In this document: in pieces, positions 9,457 through 19,642 of the stretch
How the letters are laid out: each line of letters opens with the position of its first letter
How positions within the stretch are numbered: position 1 is the stretch's first letter
Assembly (NCBI RefSeq): GCF_000485595.1
Contig: NW_014577200.1
Span: 67,327 to 89,249, forward strand
Length of the DNA: 21,923 nucleotides
Direction: 5' to 3'
Origin: Priapulus caudatus
Taxonomy: Eukaryota > Priapulida > Priapulimorpha > Priapulimorphida > Priapulidae
Program-made: the position numbers and the translations under genes
Notes under the pieces: generated by a model
The model's database searches: none
What the model was told of the DNA's origin: nothing
What the model saw: the letters and a program-made list of their open reading frames with translations, nothing else

Positions 9457-10029
9457 GTAGGTAGCGCCACCATGCCGTGAGCACGGCGAGACGGTGCTGC
9501 CACCGGTGAGGGCGGCATGAAACGAGGAGTGTAGCGTATAACCCTGCTGTCTGCTAAAACGGGCACTGCACGCCCATAACTGCTAAACAACATTGCACGC
9601 CCTGTTGCGAATAAACCAGAACCAGTTTGAGCAGAATTTATTGTCCGAGAATTAATCTGGTAAAATCCTGTAGTAAAGTCTACAAGGAGGAACAACGGGC
9701 AGACGGGGTGGGAGCCGGTTTCCCAGGAATATATTCACGCGTCTCAAAATCTGTCGTAGTTCGTGTTAGGATGACAATCGATTTTAGCTAGGTGTTTACT
9801 GAGTTTTAGAGGTGTTGCTGCGTATGTGATCGTGATTTTCGCTAGGTGTTTACTGGGTGTTAGAGGTGTTGCTGCGTTTGTGAGCGTGATTTTAGCTAAG
9901 TGTTTACTCCATGTTAGAGACGTTGCCGCGATTGTGAGCGTGATTTCCAGAGGCAACTGTTCCGCAGTGCGGCGTTAGGTTGGCCGTGTTGTTTTTGTTT
10001 ATTAAATGTTTATGTTTGTTTACTCGCAG
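9457..10029 (+). other. 573-bp GT-AG phase 1 intron between PDZ exons
   Basis: The donor GTAGGT follows CTAG, and the acceptor is TTTGTTTACTCGCAG. Removing the intron joins CTA-G to GT-ATC and gives Leu-Gly-Ile, restoring the PDZ carboxylate-binding loop. This is direct support for both splice sites. Reading through instead gives a stop six bases later (TAG, 9462-9464). Confidence 0.85.
9783..9944. repeat. Intronic minisatellite, three 54-bp units
   Basis: Units at 9783-9836, 9837-9890 and 9891-9944 are all exactly 54 bp and begin TTT(A/C)GCTA(G/A)GTGTTTACT. They differ by substitutions only, with no indels, which marks this as clean sequence. A minus-strand open frame with an 18-residue period is a by-product. 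Confidence 0.92.
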
Positions 10030-10130
10030 GTATCAGCATATCAGGAGGATCGGAGAGCAAGACGCAGCCAATGATCAAGATTGACCGAGTGTTTGCAGGT
10101 GGTGCTGCTGCAGACAGTCATTTCCTGCAG
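10030..10130 (+). CDS. PDZ domain exon 2 (carboxylate loop to before strand 4)
   Basis: The exon has 101 bases: two that complete the split Gly codon, plus 33 codons reading [10 protein letters not shown], then [20 protein letters not shown] and FLQ. With the LG from the preceding exon this gives LGISISGG, the PDZ ligand-carboxylate loop, and the usual IxxVFAGGAA segment after it. SGG-ESK-QPMIKI closely resembles what I recall of the last PDZ of PDZD7, so the gene is probably in the whirlin/PDZD7 family. Its donor is CAG|GCAAGT, a GC-type donor with otherwise perfect consensus. Confidence 0.85.
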
Positions 10131-10164
10131 GCAAGTTCATTTGTGTAATACATATATACATGCA

Positions 10165-10177
10165 CGCACGCACACAC

Positions 10178-10218
<41 letters not shown>
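10165..10218. repeat. AC/TA dinucleotide microsatellite
   Basis: An alternating GCAC, CACA and then long TA tract. The copy in block B' (about 15550-15605) is shorter and disordered. Confidence 0.9.
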
Positions 10219-10222
<4 letters not shown>

Positions 10223-10368
10223 GGTACAGCTAACTCATTTTGCATTGGAGCCAAGCCATGTGCAGTTGATTTTCTGGGCAGTTAATCATTTCACTCAATA
10301 GCAAAATGTCATTGACCATTTAATAGTATCTACATCTTACCCCCCCCCCATGCAACCTACAGCCATGT

Positions 10369-10385
10369 GCGTGCGTGCGTGTGTG

Positions 10386-10429
<44 letters not shown>

Positions 10430-10432
10430 TGT
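10369..10432. repeat. GCGT tetranucleotide microsatellite
   Basis: About 15 tandem GTGC/GCGT units. The minus-strand open frames across it (His-Ala-Arg-Thr repeats) are repeat translations. Confidence 0.92.
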
Positions 10433-10775
10433 ACCCGTTGCCCCACAGATCGTAGGCAGACATACGGATGGAGGAATGAATAGATAGATAGAAAAGTAGC
10501 AGTGTTTGGATCGTGCTGCCCCCTAGTGGGAACGGATTGCAATACTGATGGATAGCACAACAGAAAAGACATAACCGCGGCAGCCCATAATTCCCAATGT
10601 CTCCGTCGATCTCCTTGTACATTTCCGAATCGTGACTATAGCACGTGTTACATACGGACCAAAAATTTTCAAAGGTTACGACTAGTAAGTACTCGACTAT
10701 GCTAGTCATTATAGAATATGTTTAATTATCTATAATTAGCTGATGTTCACTATCGTCGGTGTTTCTGTCGTGTAG

Positions 10776-10928
10776 GCTGGCTGTGAGTTACTGTCCGTGG
10801 ATGGACACTCCCTGAAGGCGGTCACTCATGTCCAAGCCGTCGAGATGATTCGGAGAGCATATCGCAACAAGAAAAAGCCCTTACTAGAGCTGGTCATAGT
10901 ACCGACATCAGTGCCATCTGTTGTCTGA
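10776..10928 (+). CDS. Terminal PDZ exon with stop codon
   Basis: Fifty codons and TGA (10926-10928) read AGCELLSVDG, HSLKAVTHVQ, AVEMIRRAYR, NKKKPLLELV and IVPTSVPSVV. This supplies the middle strands (LLSVDG), helix B (THVQAVEMIRRAYR) and the last strand (LLELVIV) of the PDZ domain. The His at the start of helix B predicts class I ligands (S/T-x-hydrophobic). The protein stops ten residues after the PDZ at SVV, itself a class I PDZ-ligand pattern. In vertebrate whirlin and PDZD7 a final PDZ also sits at or near the C-terminus and helps assemble the Usher complex in stereocilia. A similar scaffold role here is inference. Confidence 0.87.
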   Translation, partial: AGCELLSVDGHSLKAVTHVQAVEMIRRAYRNKKKPLLELVIVPTSVPSVV

Positions 10929-11300
10929 AGAATCATACTTGCGACACGGGGAACGAGGCTGCACTTTGTATATGCTGTGCGCACATTTTCGTAGTTGTCT
11001 CGAGCATTGTCGATCATCATTGATCGATTTCTCATGTCTAGCTTTGCCAAACTACATCGAATCTTATATTCTAGTCATTCTACTTTAGAGATTGTCCGGG
11101 ATTTATGACAGGAAAACTCTCATTGAAAGCAATTGAACAAAGATTGATTGATTGATTGATTGAATGATTGATTAACTTGCTTTTCAATGGTTGCCATGCT
11201 GTTTGGTGCAAAGAGAACGAAGGACATCTTCCATACGTTCCTTACTGAAGCATTCCCTGAATAATTCCATTGTGTAAATAAATGCCAAGCTCGACTTATT
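10929..11300 (+). other. Probable 3' untranslated region of the PDZ gene with AATAAA
   Basis: After the stop there is no further open frame on this strand. AATAAA lies at 11277-11282 and is followed by a T/G-rich stretch (TTATTGTGCGAGTTT near 11298). The same hexamer is kept in the block B' copy near 16764. A TTGA/ATTGATTG short repeat sits at about 11143-11174. The cleavage site is inferred. Confidence 0.5.
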
Positions 11301-13440
11301 GTGCGAGTTTAAATCTACCCTCCTATATTTCAATATACTTTATATTATTCTATATGGTCAACAATATGTTCAATAAGAGAATTATTTTACCTTCCATATA
11401 TTTACTGATTGAATGTACGAGCTGAAACCTTAGAATATGTATACCATATAAAAGTAGTATTACCTTATAAGGCTGTTTAAATCGCATCTAGATACTATAG
11501 TGTAGTAATAATGATTTATCGTGATATTTTTCTCACGTGGAGTACGGTATGTGAGAGATAGACATAGTTCCTGCTGGATCTGTTATTGCTGAAATGACGG
11601 CGTGGCATAATATAGAGCTTAACACGCGATTGCTTGTGTGTGCAAACTAATTACCACATTGTGAGCATTCTTTCCTCGGTTATATTACATGTTAGGTTAT
11701 GAGTTGGGTTAGTATAGTCTGTGTGGTTTTCGTCGTTATTCAGGCGAATGGTCTGTAGCAGAGTTTATGTTAAGAGGCTGTATGATCTTTTCACTGTTTC
11801 ACTGGTGCCACAGGTTTTATGATCGCAGTGGTTTCGTGGTTTGCGAAGAACTCTCGCATTGCTGCAAGACTTTGAATCCGCAACTGCTGTTCGGTTGCCG
11901 ATCATAAGAGTGCTGCACTTTTAAATGTAAATACAGAATTTAAACGAATGCGTTGCCGTTTTAAGAATTGTTAACAAATGATAAACTGTTCCCTGCTCAA
12001 TCATTGACTGACCAGTATTGCCAGTCGTTTCTCACGATCACATGCCACAGTGGTCAAGTATACAGACAAGTATATATGCGCACATACGATGCCCGGTTCA
12101 TGTACCTTCAATAACACGGGTATGCATGTCCGTCTATGTGCGTAGGTAGTATGATATTGTAGATTGTTCGAGGCGGTTGTAATATATTGCGTGCCTAGTG
12201 ATCTAATACCATCAGTGCCTGGTTAGTGGTGAGTCCTGGTTGATCCACGTAGGGGTTAGCCTCGCCTCCGGGGGGGGGGGGGTGGATAAAGTAATAAAGG
12301 ATACGACCCAAATCGAATAGAAGAAACGAGACGTAGTTAGGTTATGTATGTCTGAATTATGTAATATACGCTGGCTGCTCAGGCACGTGCAACCGGCGCG
12401 AGTATGTGGCGTGCGCGTTTGTCTGTTAATATGCTACGAAGACAACGATGTTACGCGCGCGCGTTTACAAGTCGATATTTGAATTCGCGAGTATTCGCAA
12501 GTAACTCAACGCATAGCGTGGTGCCACAGTTGAGCGAGCTTTTACATTTCGACAGCAATACGATGTGACAGAGACACAGAGTACATGTATAGAGAAGATC
12601 GTGTACTCGCTCCGTATACCCGCTACTCTGCATGTGTATAATTGCAGTTGCAGTGTCGGTGCATTCTGTGTGATTTCAGTACTTAGCTTGTGAGGGCCTT
12701 GGGTCGTGGCTGTGAGGCATCGTTCTGTGCTCTTGTTATAAGCTGTAGTTGCCTTATTATCAACCACTAATTACTTACCGACTGTAATTATCCAGTGAAG
12801 GGTATGAGCCCGTATCCCAATGAGAACACTGCGCACGCTTTGCTGTTTATTCTATAATATTGCTGGAAATAGATGTGTATGTTTGGCGTGCGTACGTGCA
12901 TACGTACGTGCGTGGCACATAGTCTGACGGTATAGGAGGGGGAACGTTCCACGCCCACTGAGTCCGTACTGCAGTATATTTTATGTCACAAGGTCACTGG
13001 TCGCCTACATAGAAGTCACTGCCTCAACACTACGAGTGTGTTACTCATAATATTTACTACTCTTTTCGCTGTACATATGGCAATTAGAAATAGATACGTG
13101 TACATATATATATATATATATCTGTATAAAATAACAGTTTTTGACTTCGTATGAATGCGCAAGATAATTTATACCACGTACGAATCTTGACGATATGTTT
13201 GGTGCCAGTCGTGCACCGATGTTACAAGAAGTTTTCGATTTGCGCATGCGCAAGGATGAACGCAACCCTGCACCGATTCTTAGCATCCTGGGGTCCGTAT
13301 AGTAGTCAGAAACATCGTCAAGTTAATGCTAATAATGTTGATGCTAATTTTGTTTTTGACAACGGGCCCCTGTTCTTGGCACGTGGCTTAGCATGTCAAT
13401 GAGCAAACACCGATGAAACCAATTTTCGGCGTGCCATTAC
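11301..13440. other. Intergenic or intronic DNA, no gene recognised
   Basis: This 2.1-kb stretch has no open frame above about 100 codons, and those present have no domain features or splice context. It contains a G-run near 12270-12281 and a TA tract near 13104-13121. It is present again, degraded, in block B' (about 16780-19140). Confidence 0.55.
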
Positions 13441-13461
13441 GCCTGTGTAATATCTCATCGG

Positions 13462-13660
13462 ATCATTACATTACATTACATATCATCACATTACATTATT
13501 TACGTTCTATTATATTATATTATTTCATATTATATTATATTATATTACATTACATTATATTATTTCATATAATATTATATTATATCATATCATATCATAT
13601 CATATCATATCATATTATATTACATTACATTACATTATATTATTTCATATTATTTCTAAA
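13462..13660. repeat. ATATT/ACATT/ATATC pentanucleotide-type low-complexity tract
   Basis: Runs of TATAT-TATAT-ACATT and CATAT units are interspersed with TTTCAT. The plus-strand open frame over it (Tyr, Ile, Leu, His) is a repeat translation. The block B' copy (about 19175-19350) is scrambled. Confidence 0.88.
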
Positions 13661-13920
13661 GACACACTTGTTAAATAACCACATTATAAACTCATTACAT
13701 GGTCAACATTCAGCAGTATGGTCTAAGCAAGCAAGCCCGTATACTGCCAGACAGAGAAGAAATCCGTCAATCAACCAGCTTGCAGGCTGTAATAAGATTG
13801 TATAGGCTTCCCTATGATTCGTCAGTTAGCTGTATTACATGTACGTCTGCCGAGTAACTGTTAGTTAGCAACGCGCGCGCGAGAGAAGAAACTATCGATC
13901 GCTATGGCAACAGCACGTTT

Positions 13921-14228
13921 CTACGGCGATTTCGTTCGACCATCGCTCGCCAGATGTCGCTTCGCCTCGTGTCGCTGCGCGTTTGCCTTCTCGGAGAATC
14001 GCATGTCGCAGTAGCGGCAGGTGAACGGTTGCTCGCCCGTGTGAACGCGTTCGTGCCGCAGCGCCGTCGCGTGGTTGATGAAGCGTCGATCGCAGTGCGT
14101 GCACGCGTATGGTCGCTCGCCCGTATGCAGGCGTTCGTGCCCGTGCAGACTCGTGCGAGATCGGTAACCCCTGCCGCAGAACCGACATCGTACGATCTTT
14201 CTTCGCCGCCAGGGTTCGTCCCGATCGG
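13921..14228 (-). CDS. Terminal exon encoding three C2H2 zinc fingers
   Basis: On the minus strand an acceptor (a T-run then ACGTAG, AG at 14229-14230) opens a frame running to TAG at 13921-13923. The product begins [10 protein letters not shown]. It has fingers CRFC-X12-HERLH, CTHC-X12-HERVH and CRYC-X12-HEAKRH, and ends SDGRTKSP. The linkers TGERPYA and TGEQPFT match the conserved C2H2 linker, so this is a DNA-binding array, probably of a nuclear transcription factor. Helix residues -1, 2, 3 and 6 read S-T-S-G, N-A-T-R and E-A-N-R. Earlier exons would lie to the right on this strand and are not recognised. The gene is antisense to, and separate from, the PDZ gene. All zinc ligands are present. 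Confidence 0.85.
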
Positions 14229-14494
14229 CTACGTAAAAAAATTTCAAGGGGGCTTATCAAGGATTTATTAGGAATTTTATTTTAGATTTGTTAACTGATT
14301 ATTCGTTTTATTGTGATAACGATTATTTCATAGGTTGGGATTTTACACTATATCGTGTGAGTCAGCAGGGGGGCGAAGGGAAGGTGAAAGACTGCGGCGT
14401 TAGATTTACTTCCTGTTGATTCTGTACATACATTTATGCAATTTAACAATAACGTAATGTAATTTAGGCGATTTTAAAATGTGTATTATATCGA

Positions 14495-14500
14495 TATAAA
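14495..14500 (+). promoter_or_regulatory. Possible TATA box
   Basis: TATAAA followed by GGGACC sits in otherwise AT-rich DNA and is also kept in block B' (near 20276-20281). A plus-strand open frame with a splice donor begins just downstream. The promoter role is inferred from the motif and its position. Confidence 0.3.
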
Positions 14501-14513
14501 GGGACCGAGTTAG

Positions 14514-14714
14514 GGTCACCATCCCTACCAGAGACTTTCCAGCACAAATGAACACAGAAGAACAAAGAAGAACTACACAACACATCAGTTTACAGGTCTA
14601 ACACAGAAATTGACCGTTACAGTACCAGTACGAGTTACAAGTAGAAGCTATGGTGCTGCCAGTTCTCAACGTATTAGACTCTCCCGAGAAGCTGCTTCTC
14701 TTGCGAGAAATAAG
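14514..14714 (+). CDS. Possible plus-strand coding exon of unknown function
   Basis: A frame open from the TAG at 14511-14513 runs 67 codons to AATAAG|GTAAGT, a perfect donor consensus. It reads about HHPYQRLSST in the first part and TVTVPVRVTSRSYGAASSQRI then LSREAASLARNK before the donor. Basic and Ser/Thr-rich, it matches no domain I know. An acceptor could be GTTAG just upstream or TTTCCAG (about 14542), or the exon could be the first after the TATA box. The frame crosses the junction of blocks B and A (14609|14610). If that junction is an assembly artefact, this exon is not real. Confidence 0.3.
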
Positions 14715-15198
14715 GTAAGTAGGGCCGTAGCGAACTCATTTTACCTCAACTCATTTTTCCTTGAGGGAAAATTTATGTGGTTTGTTTTCGGAACAGTTGA
14801 CCGTGGGCAGTTGGCTATGCTGATCATGCAATAGTGTATTAAATGTCGTACATATTGTATTATGGTATTAATTTATAAACTGAGTTCGTTGGTTCGTTTC
14901 GTGCTGGCGTAATTCCTATTTGAAGGAGATGTCAGACTTGTCTCTTTGTCTCTTTGTCTCTCGTGCGACGTAAGGCGAGTAGCGAATTACTTCACAGTAA
15001 AGATAACACGTACGTCTTTGTTGTAACAGACTAGATGATTTATTTCTACTCAGAGACTCACTAATACAGACTAGATGATGGTTCACAACACATATAACTT
15101 CACTACTTCACTACGTGTGATTACATGACTGCACAAACACGAGTTCCTTTTTCACTGCTGCCCGCGCGCCGCGCGGACTCGCTCTGCATAACCAACTC
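14610..15198 (+). repeat. Block A: clean counterpart of the 1444-1875 copy
   Basis: The homology to 1444-1875 begins sharply at TTGACCGTTACAG, directly where block B homology to B' ends. Block A holds 187 bp (14919-15105) that the left copy lacks. No known transposon feature is seen apart from this repeated state. Confidence 0.8.
14919..15105. other. 187-bp insertion/deletion difference between the two A blocks
   Basis: The segment has three TCTCTTTG-type units at its left side and an inner direct repeat ACAGACTAGATGAT (about 15028 and 15066). It ends by a TTCACTAC doublet. It could be a short inserted element in this copy or a deletion in A'. No terminal inverted repeats were found. Confidence 0.5.
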
Positions 15199-15211
15199 TC
15201 TTCTCTCTCTT

Positions 15212-15249
<38 letters not shown>

Positions 15250-15282
15250 CCTCTCTCTCTCTCTCTCTTTCTCTCTCTCTAG

Positions 15283-15324
<42 letters not shown>

Positions 15325-15342
15325 AGCTCTCTCTCTCTCTCT
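15196..15342. repeat. CT microsatellite
   Basis: A (CT)n tract with TTT, CCC and AGCT interruptions. It marks the change from clean block A to noisy block B'. The plus-strand Ser/Leu open frame over it is a repeat translation. Confidence 0.92.
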
Positions 15343-15406
15343 ACTAAGACACGGGCATCCCCCGATATTACAGGGTGGGCTCTGAGTCTTTTGGTTTATC
15401 TCGCAG

Positions 15407-15513
15407 TATCAGGCATAGTCAGGAGTGATCGGGAGGCAGACGGCACCAATTGCATCAAGATATTGACCGAGTGTTTGCAGTGTGGTGCTGCTGCATGACG
15501 TCGTTTCCTGAAG
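15407..15513 (+). pseudogene. Broken copy of PDZ exon 2
   Basis: Counterpart of 10030-10130. The leading G that completes the Gly codon is missing after TCGCAG, several internal insertions shift the frame, and CTGCAG|GCAAGT has become CTGAAGGCAAGG. It cannot encode the domain as written. Because the errors look like read errors, this may not be a genuine pseudogene. Confidence 0.8.
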
Positions 15514-16234
15514 GCAAGGTCATTTGTGTAACTCACATATACATGCATCGCACGCACACACATACTATGTTATCATTATTCTATATTATATTATATATAT
15601 ATTATTGGTACTAGCTAAGCTCATTTTTGCATTGGAGAGCCAAGCCTTGTGCAGTGGATTTTTCTGTGGCAGTTAATCATTTTCACTCAATAGCAAAATG
15701 TTCATTGCATGTTAATAGTATGCTACATTGCCACCTCCTCCTCCCATGTACTACGAGCATAGTGCGTTGGCGTGCGGGGCGTGCTGTGTTGTGTGTGTTT
15801 GCGTGCGTGCGTGAGTGCGTTGCGTGCGTGCGTGGTGGTGCGGCTGTGCGTGCGCTGTACGTTGCCCCACAGCATCGTAGGCAGACATACGGATGGCAGG
15901 ACATGACATAGCATAGATAGAAACCACGTAGCAGCTGTTTGGACTCGTGCTGCCCCTTAGTGGGGAACGGATTGCCAATACTGATTGGAGTAGCACAACA
16001 GAACAAGACATACCGCGCGGGCAGCCATAATTCCCGAGTCTCGGTCGATCTCTTGCTGACATTTCCGAATCGTGGACTAGTAGGCGCACAGTGTTACATA
16101 CGGACCAAAATTTTTCACAGAGTTATCGACTAGTAAGTACTCGACGTATGGCTAGTCATTATAGCAACTATGTCTTAATTATCCTATAATTAGCTAGTGT
16201 TCACTGATCGTACGGTGTCATTCTGTCGTGGTAG

Positions 16235-16405
16235 GACTGCGCTGTGGAGATTACTGTCGTTGTGGAATGGACGCACTCCCTGAAGGCGAGTCACTAACAT
16301 GTCAAGCCGTGCGAGAGATTCGGAGAGCATATCGCAAACAAGAAGAAAGCCACCTTATAGAGCTGCGATACATGAGTACGAGTCTCAGTGCCATCTGTTG
16401 TATGA
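16235..16405 (+). pseudogene. Broken copy of the terminal PDZ exon
   Basis: Counterpart of 10776-10928, 171 instead of 153 bases. Recognisable pieces include GATTCGGAGAGCATATCGCAA and CAGTGCCATCTGTTGTATGA, interrupted by about 18 net inserted bases and frame changes. The same doubt about authenticity applies. Confidence 0.8.
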
Positions 16406-19400
16406 AGATGCATACTTGCGACCGGGCGAACGAGGGCTGCACTTTGTATATGCTGTGCGCACATTTTCGTAGTTGTCTCGAGATTGTCGATGCATGTCAT
16501 GGGGATCGATTTATCATGTCTAGCCTTTGCCATAACTACATCGAAGTCTTATATTTAGTCACTATATTTAGAGATTGTCCGGGATTTCATGACAGGAAAA
16601 ACTCTCATTGAAGCAACTTGCAACAAAGCATGATTTGATTGATGACTGTGAATATTAGATTAACTTGCTTTTCAATGGTTGCCATGCCTGTTTGTGTGCA
16701 AAAACGAAGGGACATCTTCCCATACCTCCTTACTGAAGCATCCTGAATAATTCCGATTGTCTAAATAAAGCCGCAAGCTCGAATTATTGTGCGAGTTTTT
16801 AATACTACCTCCGTATATTTCATTACTTTATATTATTCTATATGGTCAACAATATGTTCAATAGAGAATTATTTCTACCTTCATATATTTACTGATTGAA
16901 TGAGAGCTGACACAATTAGAGTTTAGAATTATGTATACCATAATAATGATTAACCTTATAAGGCTGTTTAAATCGCACTCGTTAGATACTATAGGCTAGT
17001 AATAATGAGTCATCGTGATATCTTTTCTCACGTGGAGTACGGTTGTGGAGATAGACATAGTTCCTGCTGGATCTGTTATTGCTGGAAATGAATACGGCGT
17101 GCGCATAATATAGAGTCTTTAACACGCGATTGCTTTGTGTGACTGCAACTAGATACCACATGTGTGTAGCATTTGCTTCCCTCGGTTACTATTACATGTT
17201 AGGTTATGAGTTGGTGTTATATAGTCTGCTGTGGTTGTCGGTCGTTATTCAGGCGAATTGGTCTGTAGCAGAGTTTATGTTTATTGAGGTTGTTATGATC
17301 TTTTCACTGGTTTCACGGGTGCACAGGTTTTATGATCGCGAGTCCGTTATCGTGTGTTTGTGAAGCTCTCGCATTGCTGCAGACTTTTGCAATCCGCAAT
17401 CTGTCTGTTCGGTTGCCGATCATATATAGGAGTGCCTCTGCACTTTTAAATGTAAATTACAGGAAATTTTAAACGATATGACGTTTGCCGGTTTTGAGAA
17501 TTGTTAACAAATGATAAATTTCCTGTCTCAATCACTTGTATTCTGTACTCTAGGTATTGCAGTCGTTTTGTCACGTCATTTCAATTTGCACAGTGGTCAA
17601 GTATACAGACTATATAATGCGCCATCTGATGCACGGTTCACTGCTACTTCATAACCGAGGGTAGGCTATGTCGTCTATTGTGCATCGTAGGGGGTACTTA
17701 TGATATTTGTAGATGTTCGAGGCGTTGTAATTTATAGTTGAGTTTTGTCCACCGTGCCTAGTGATCTAATACCATCAGTGGCACTGTGTTAGGTGTGAGT
17801 AACCGGTTGATCACGTGAGGGGTTGCCTCGCCTCCGGGGGGTTGGGGTCGGATCTCGTAGGGTTGGCGGTGGGTGCGATAAATGTAATAAAGGATCGATC
17901 CCTAAATCGAATAGGAAGAATCGTAGACGTTTAGTTATGCTCGTTATGTATGGTTACTTGAATATATTGTAATTTATTACGCTGGGCTGATGCAGGCTAC
18001 GTGCGATACGGCTTGCTGAGTTTATGTGGGCGTTGCGCGTTTTGTCTGTTAATATGCTACGAAGACACGATGTTTACGGCTGCGCGCGTTTACAAGTCGA
18101 TATTTTGATTCGCGGTGATTCGCCAGTAAAACTCAACGCATTAGCGGTCTGGTGCCCAGTTTGAGCGAGCTTTTACATTTCGACAGTAATACGATTGGAC
18201 ATGGAGACACTTAGTAATATGTTATAGAGAAGATCGTGTCACTCGCGCTCCGGTTTATACCGCTTACTCTGCTATTCATTTTTGGCTTATGAATTGCAGT
18301 TGCTCTCTCAGTTGTCGGCCCCCCTGCTTCTGTGTGATTTCCCCGAGTACTTAGCTTTGAGGGCCTGGGTCGTGGCTGTGAGGCATCGTCTGTGCTCTTT
18401 GTTTACAACGCCTGTAGTATGCCCTTATTATCAACCCACTAATTACCTTACCCGACGGTAAATATATCCATGCTGAAAGGGTATGCAGGCCCGTATCCCA
18501 ATGAGACACTGCGCACCTTTGGCTGTTTATGTCTATAATATTGCTGGAATAGATGTGTATGTTTGGCGGTGTGCGCTAGTTGCAATACGTACGGTGCGTG
18601 CCAAATAGTCTGACGGGTATAGGAGGGGAACGTTCCTACGCACACTGAAGTCCGTACTTGCGAGTATATTTTAGGTCATCAAGGGTCACTGCGTCGCCTA
18701 ATAGAAGGTCACTGCACTCACACTACCGAGTGTGTTACTCATAATATTACTACTTTTTGGCTGTACATATGGCATTAGAATAGATACGTGATACACTAAT
18801 ATCATATATATATAATATCTGCTATAAAATTAACAGTTTTTGACTTGCGCTATGAATGCGCGCAGAGAATTTATAACCACGTACGAATTGACGAGTATGT
18901 TTGGTAGCCAAGTCGTGCACGATTGGTACAAGATGTTTTCGAAATTTGCGCATGCGCAAGACGTGAACGCAAATCCAGTGAGCGATCTTAGCATCCTGGT
19001 GTCCGGATATAGTAGTCAGAAAATGTCAAGTTTAATTGCTGAATAATTGTTGATGCCTAATTTTGTTTTTGCACGGGCCTTTGTTCTTGGGCAGCGTGCT
19101 TAGCACGTGCATGAGCAAACACCGAGTGAACAATTTTCGGCGTGCCATTACGCCTGTGTAATATCTCATCGATCATTACATTCATTATATCCTCACTATA
19201 TCATCTATTGGACGTTCTAGTTATCTATATTATTTCATATTATAGATATATTATACTTCAACTTACATTATATTATTTCACTATCAAATCATTCATTATC
19301 CTCTATCATCATATCATATTATATTACATTTCATTACATTATATTATTGGCATATTATCTTCTAAAGACACTTGGTTAATAACAATTATGAAACTCTCTA

Positions 19401-19642
19401 CATGGTCAACACGCTTCAGACCAGTACTGGTCCTAACGCAGCAAGCCGCTCATAACTGCCAGACAGAGAGACAGAGAATCGGCAATCAACCAGCTTGCAG
19501 GCGATGTCAATAGATTGCTATAGGCTTCCTATGATTCTGTTAGTTAGCTGTTAATTAATGTACTTGCCGAGTAACTGTTAGTGAGCAACCACGTGCGCGA
19601 GGCAAGAAACTATCGGATCGCATACCGGCAATCAGCACGTTG

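Larger units (their letters stand above)
10131..10775 (+). other. 645-bp GC-AG phase 0 intron with microsatellites
   Basis: The donor is GCAAGT and the acceptor is TTTCTGTCGTGTAG. No GT donor nearby gives an open join, whereas the GC donor gives FLQ-AGCELLSVDG, a perfect PDZ continuation. The intron holds AC/TA repeats (about 10165-10218), a poly-C run near 10341 and a GTGC/GCGT tract (about 10369-10432). Confidence 0.8.

Noticed and set aside
9457-9464. Protein ending at the TAG at 9462
   Set aside because: The stop lies inside the intron. Splicing at 9456|9457 rebuilds a complete PDZ loop with the next exon.
10320-10709. 129-codon minus-strand open frame with His-Ala-Arg-Thr runs
   Set aside because: It crosses the GCGT microsatellite inside the GC-AG intron and has no conserved feature.
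13413-13805. 130-codon Tyr/Ile/Leu/His-rich open frame
   Set aside because: Most of it is the ATATT/ACATT low-complexity tract; its counterpart in block B' is not kept in frame.
15125-15385. 86-codon Ser/Leu-rich open frame that looks like a membrane peptide
   Set aside because: It is a CT microsatellite read in frame.
15407-16405. Second functional PDZ gene
   Set aside because: Both exon copies are frameshifted many times by single-base insertions of the same kind as in the neighbouring non-coding DNA, so a working or even a truly separate gene is not supported.
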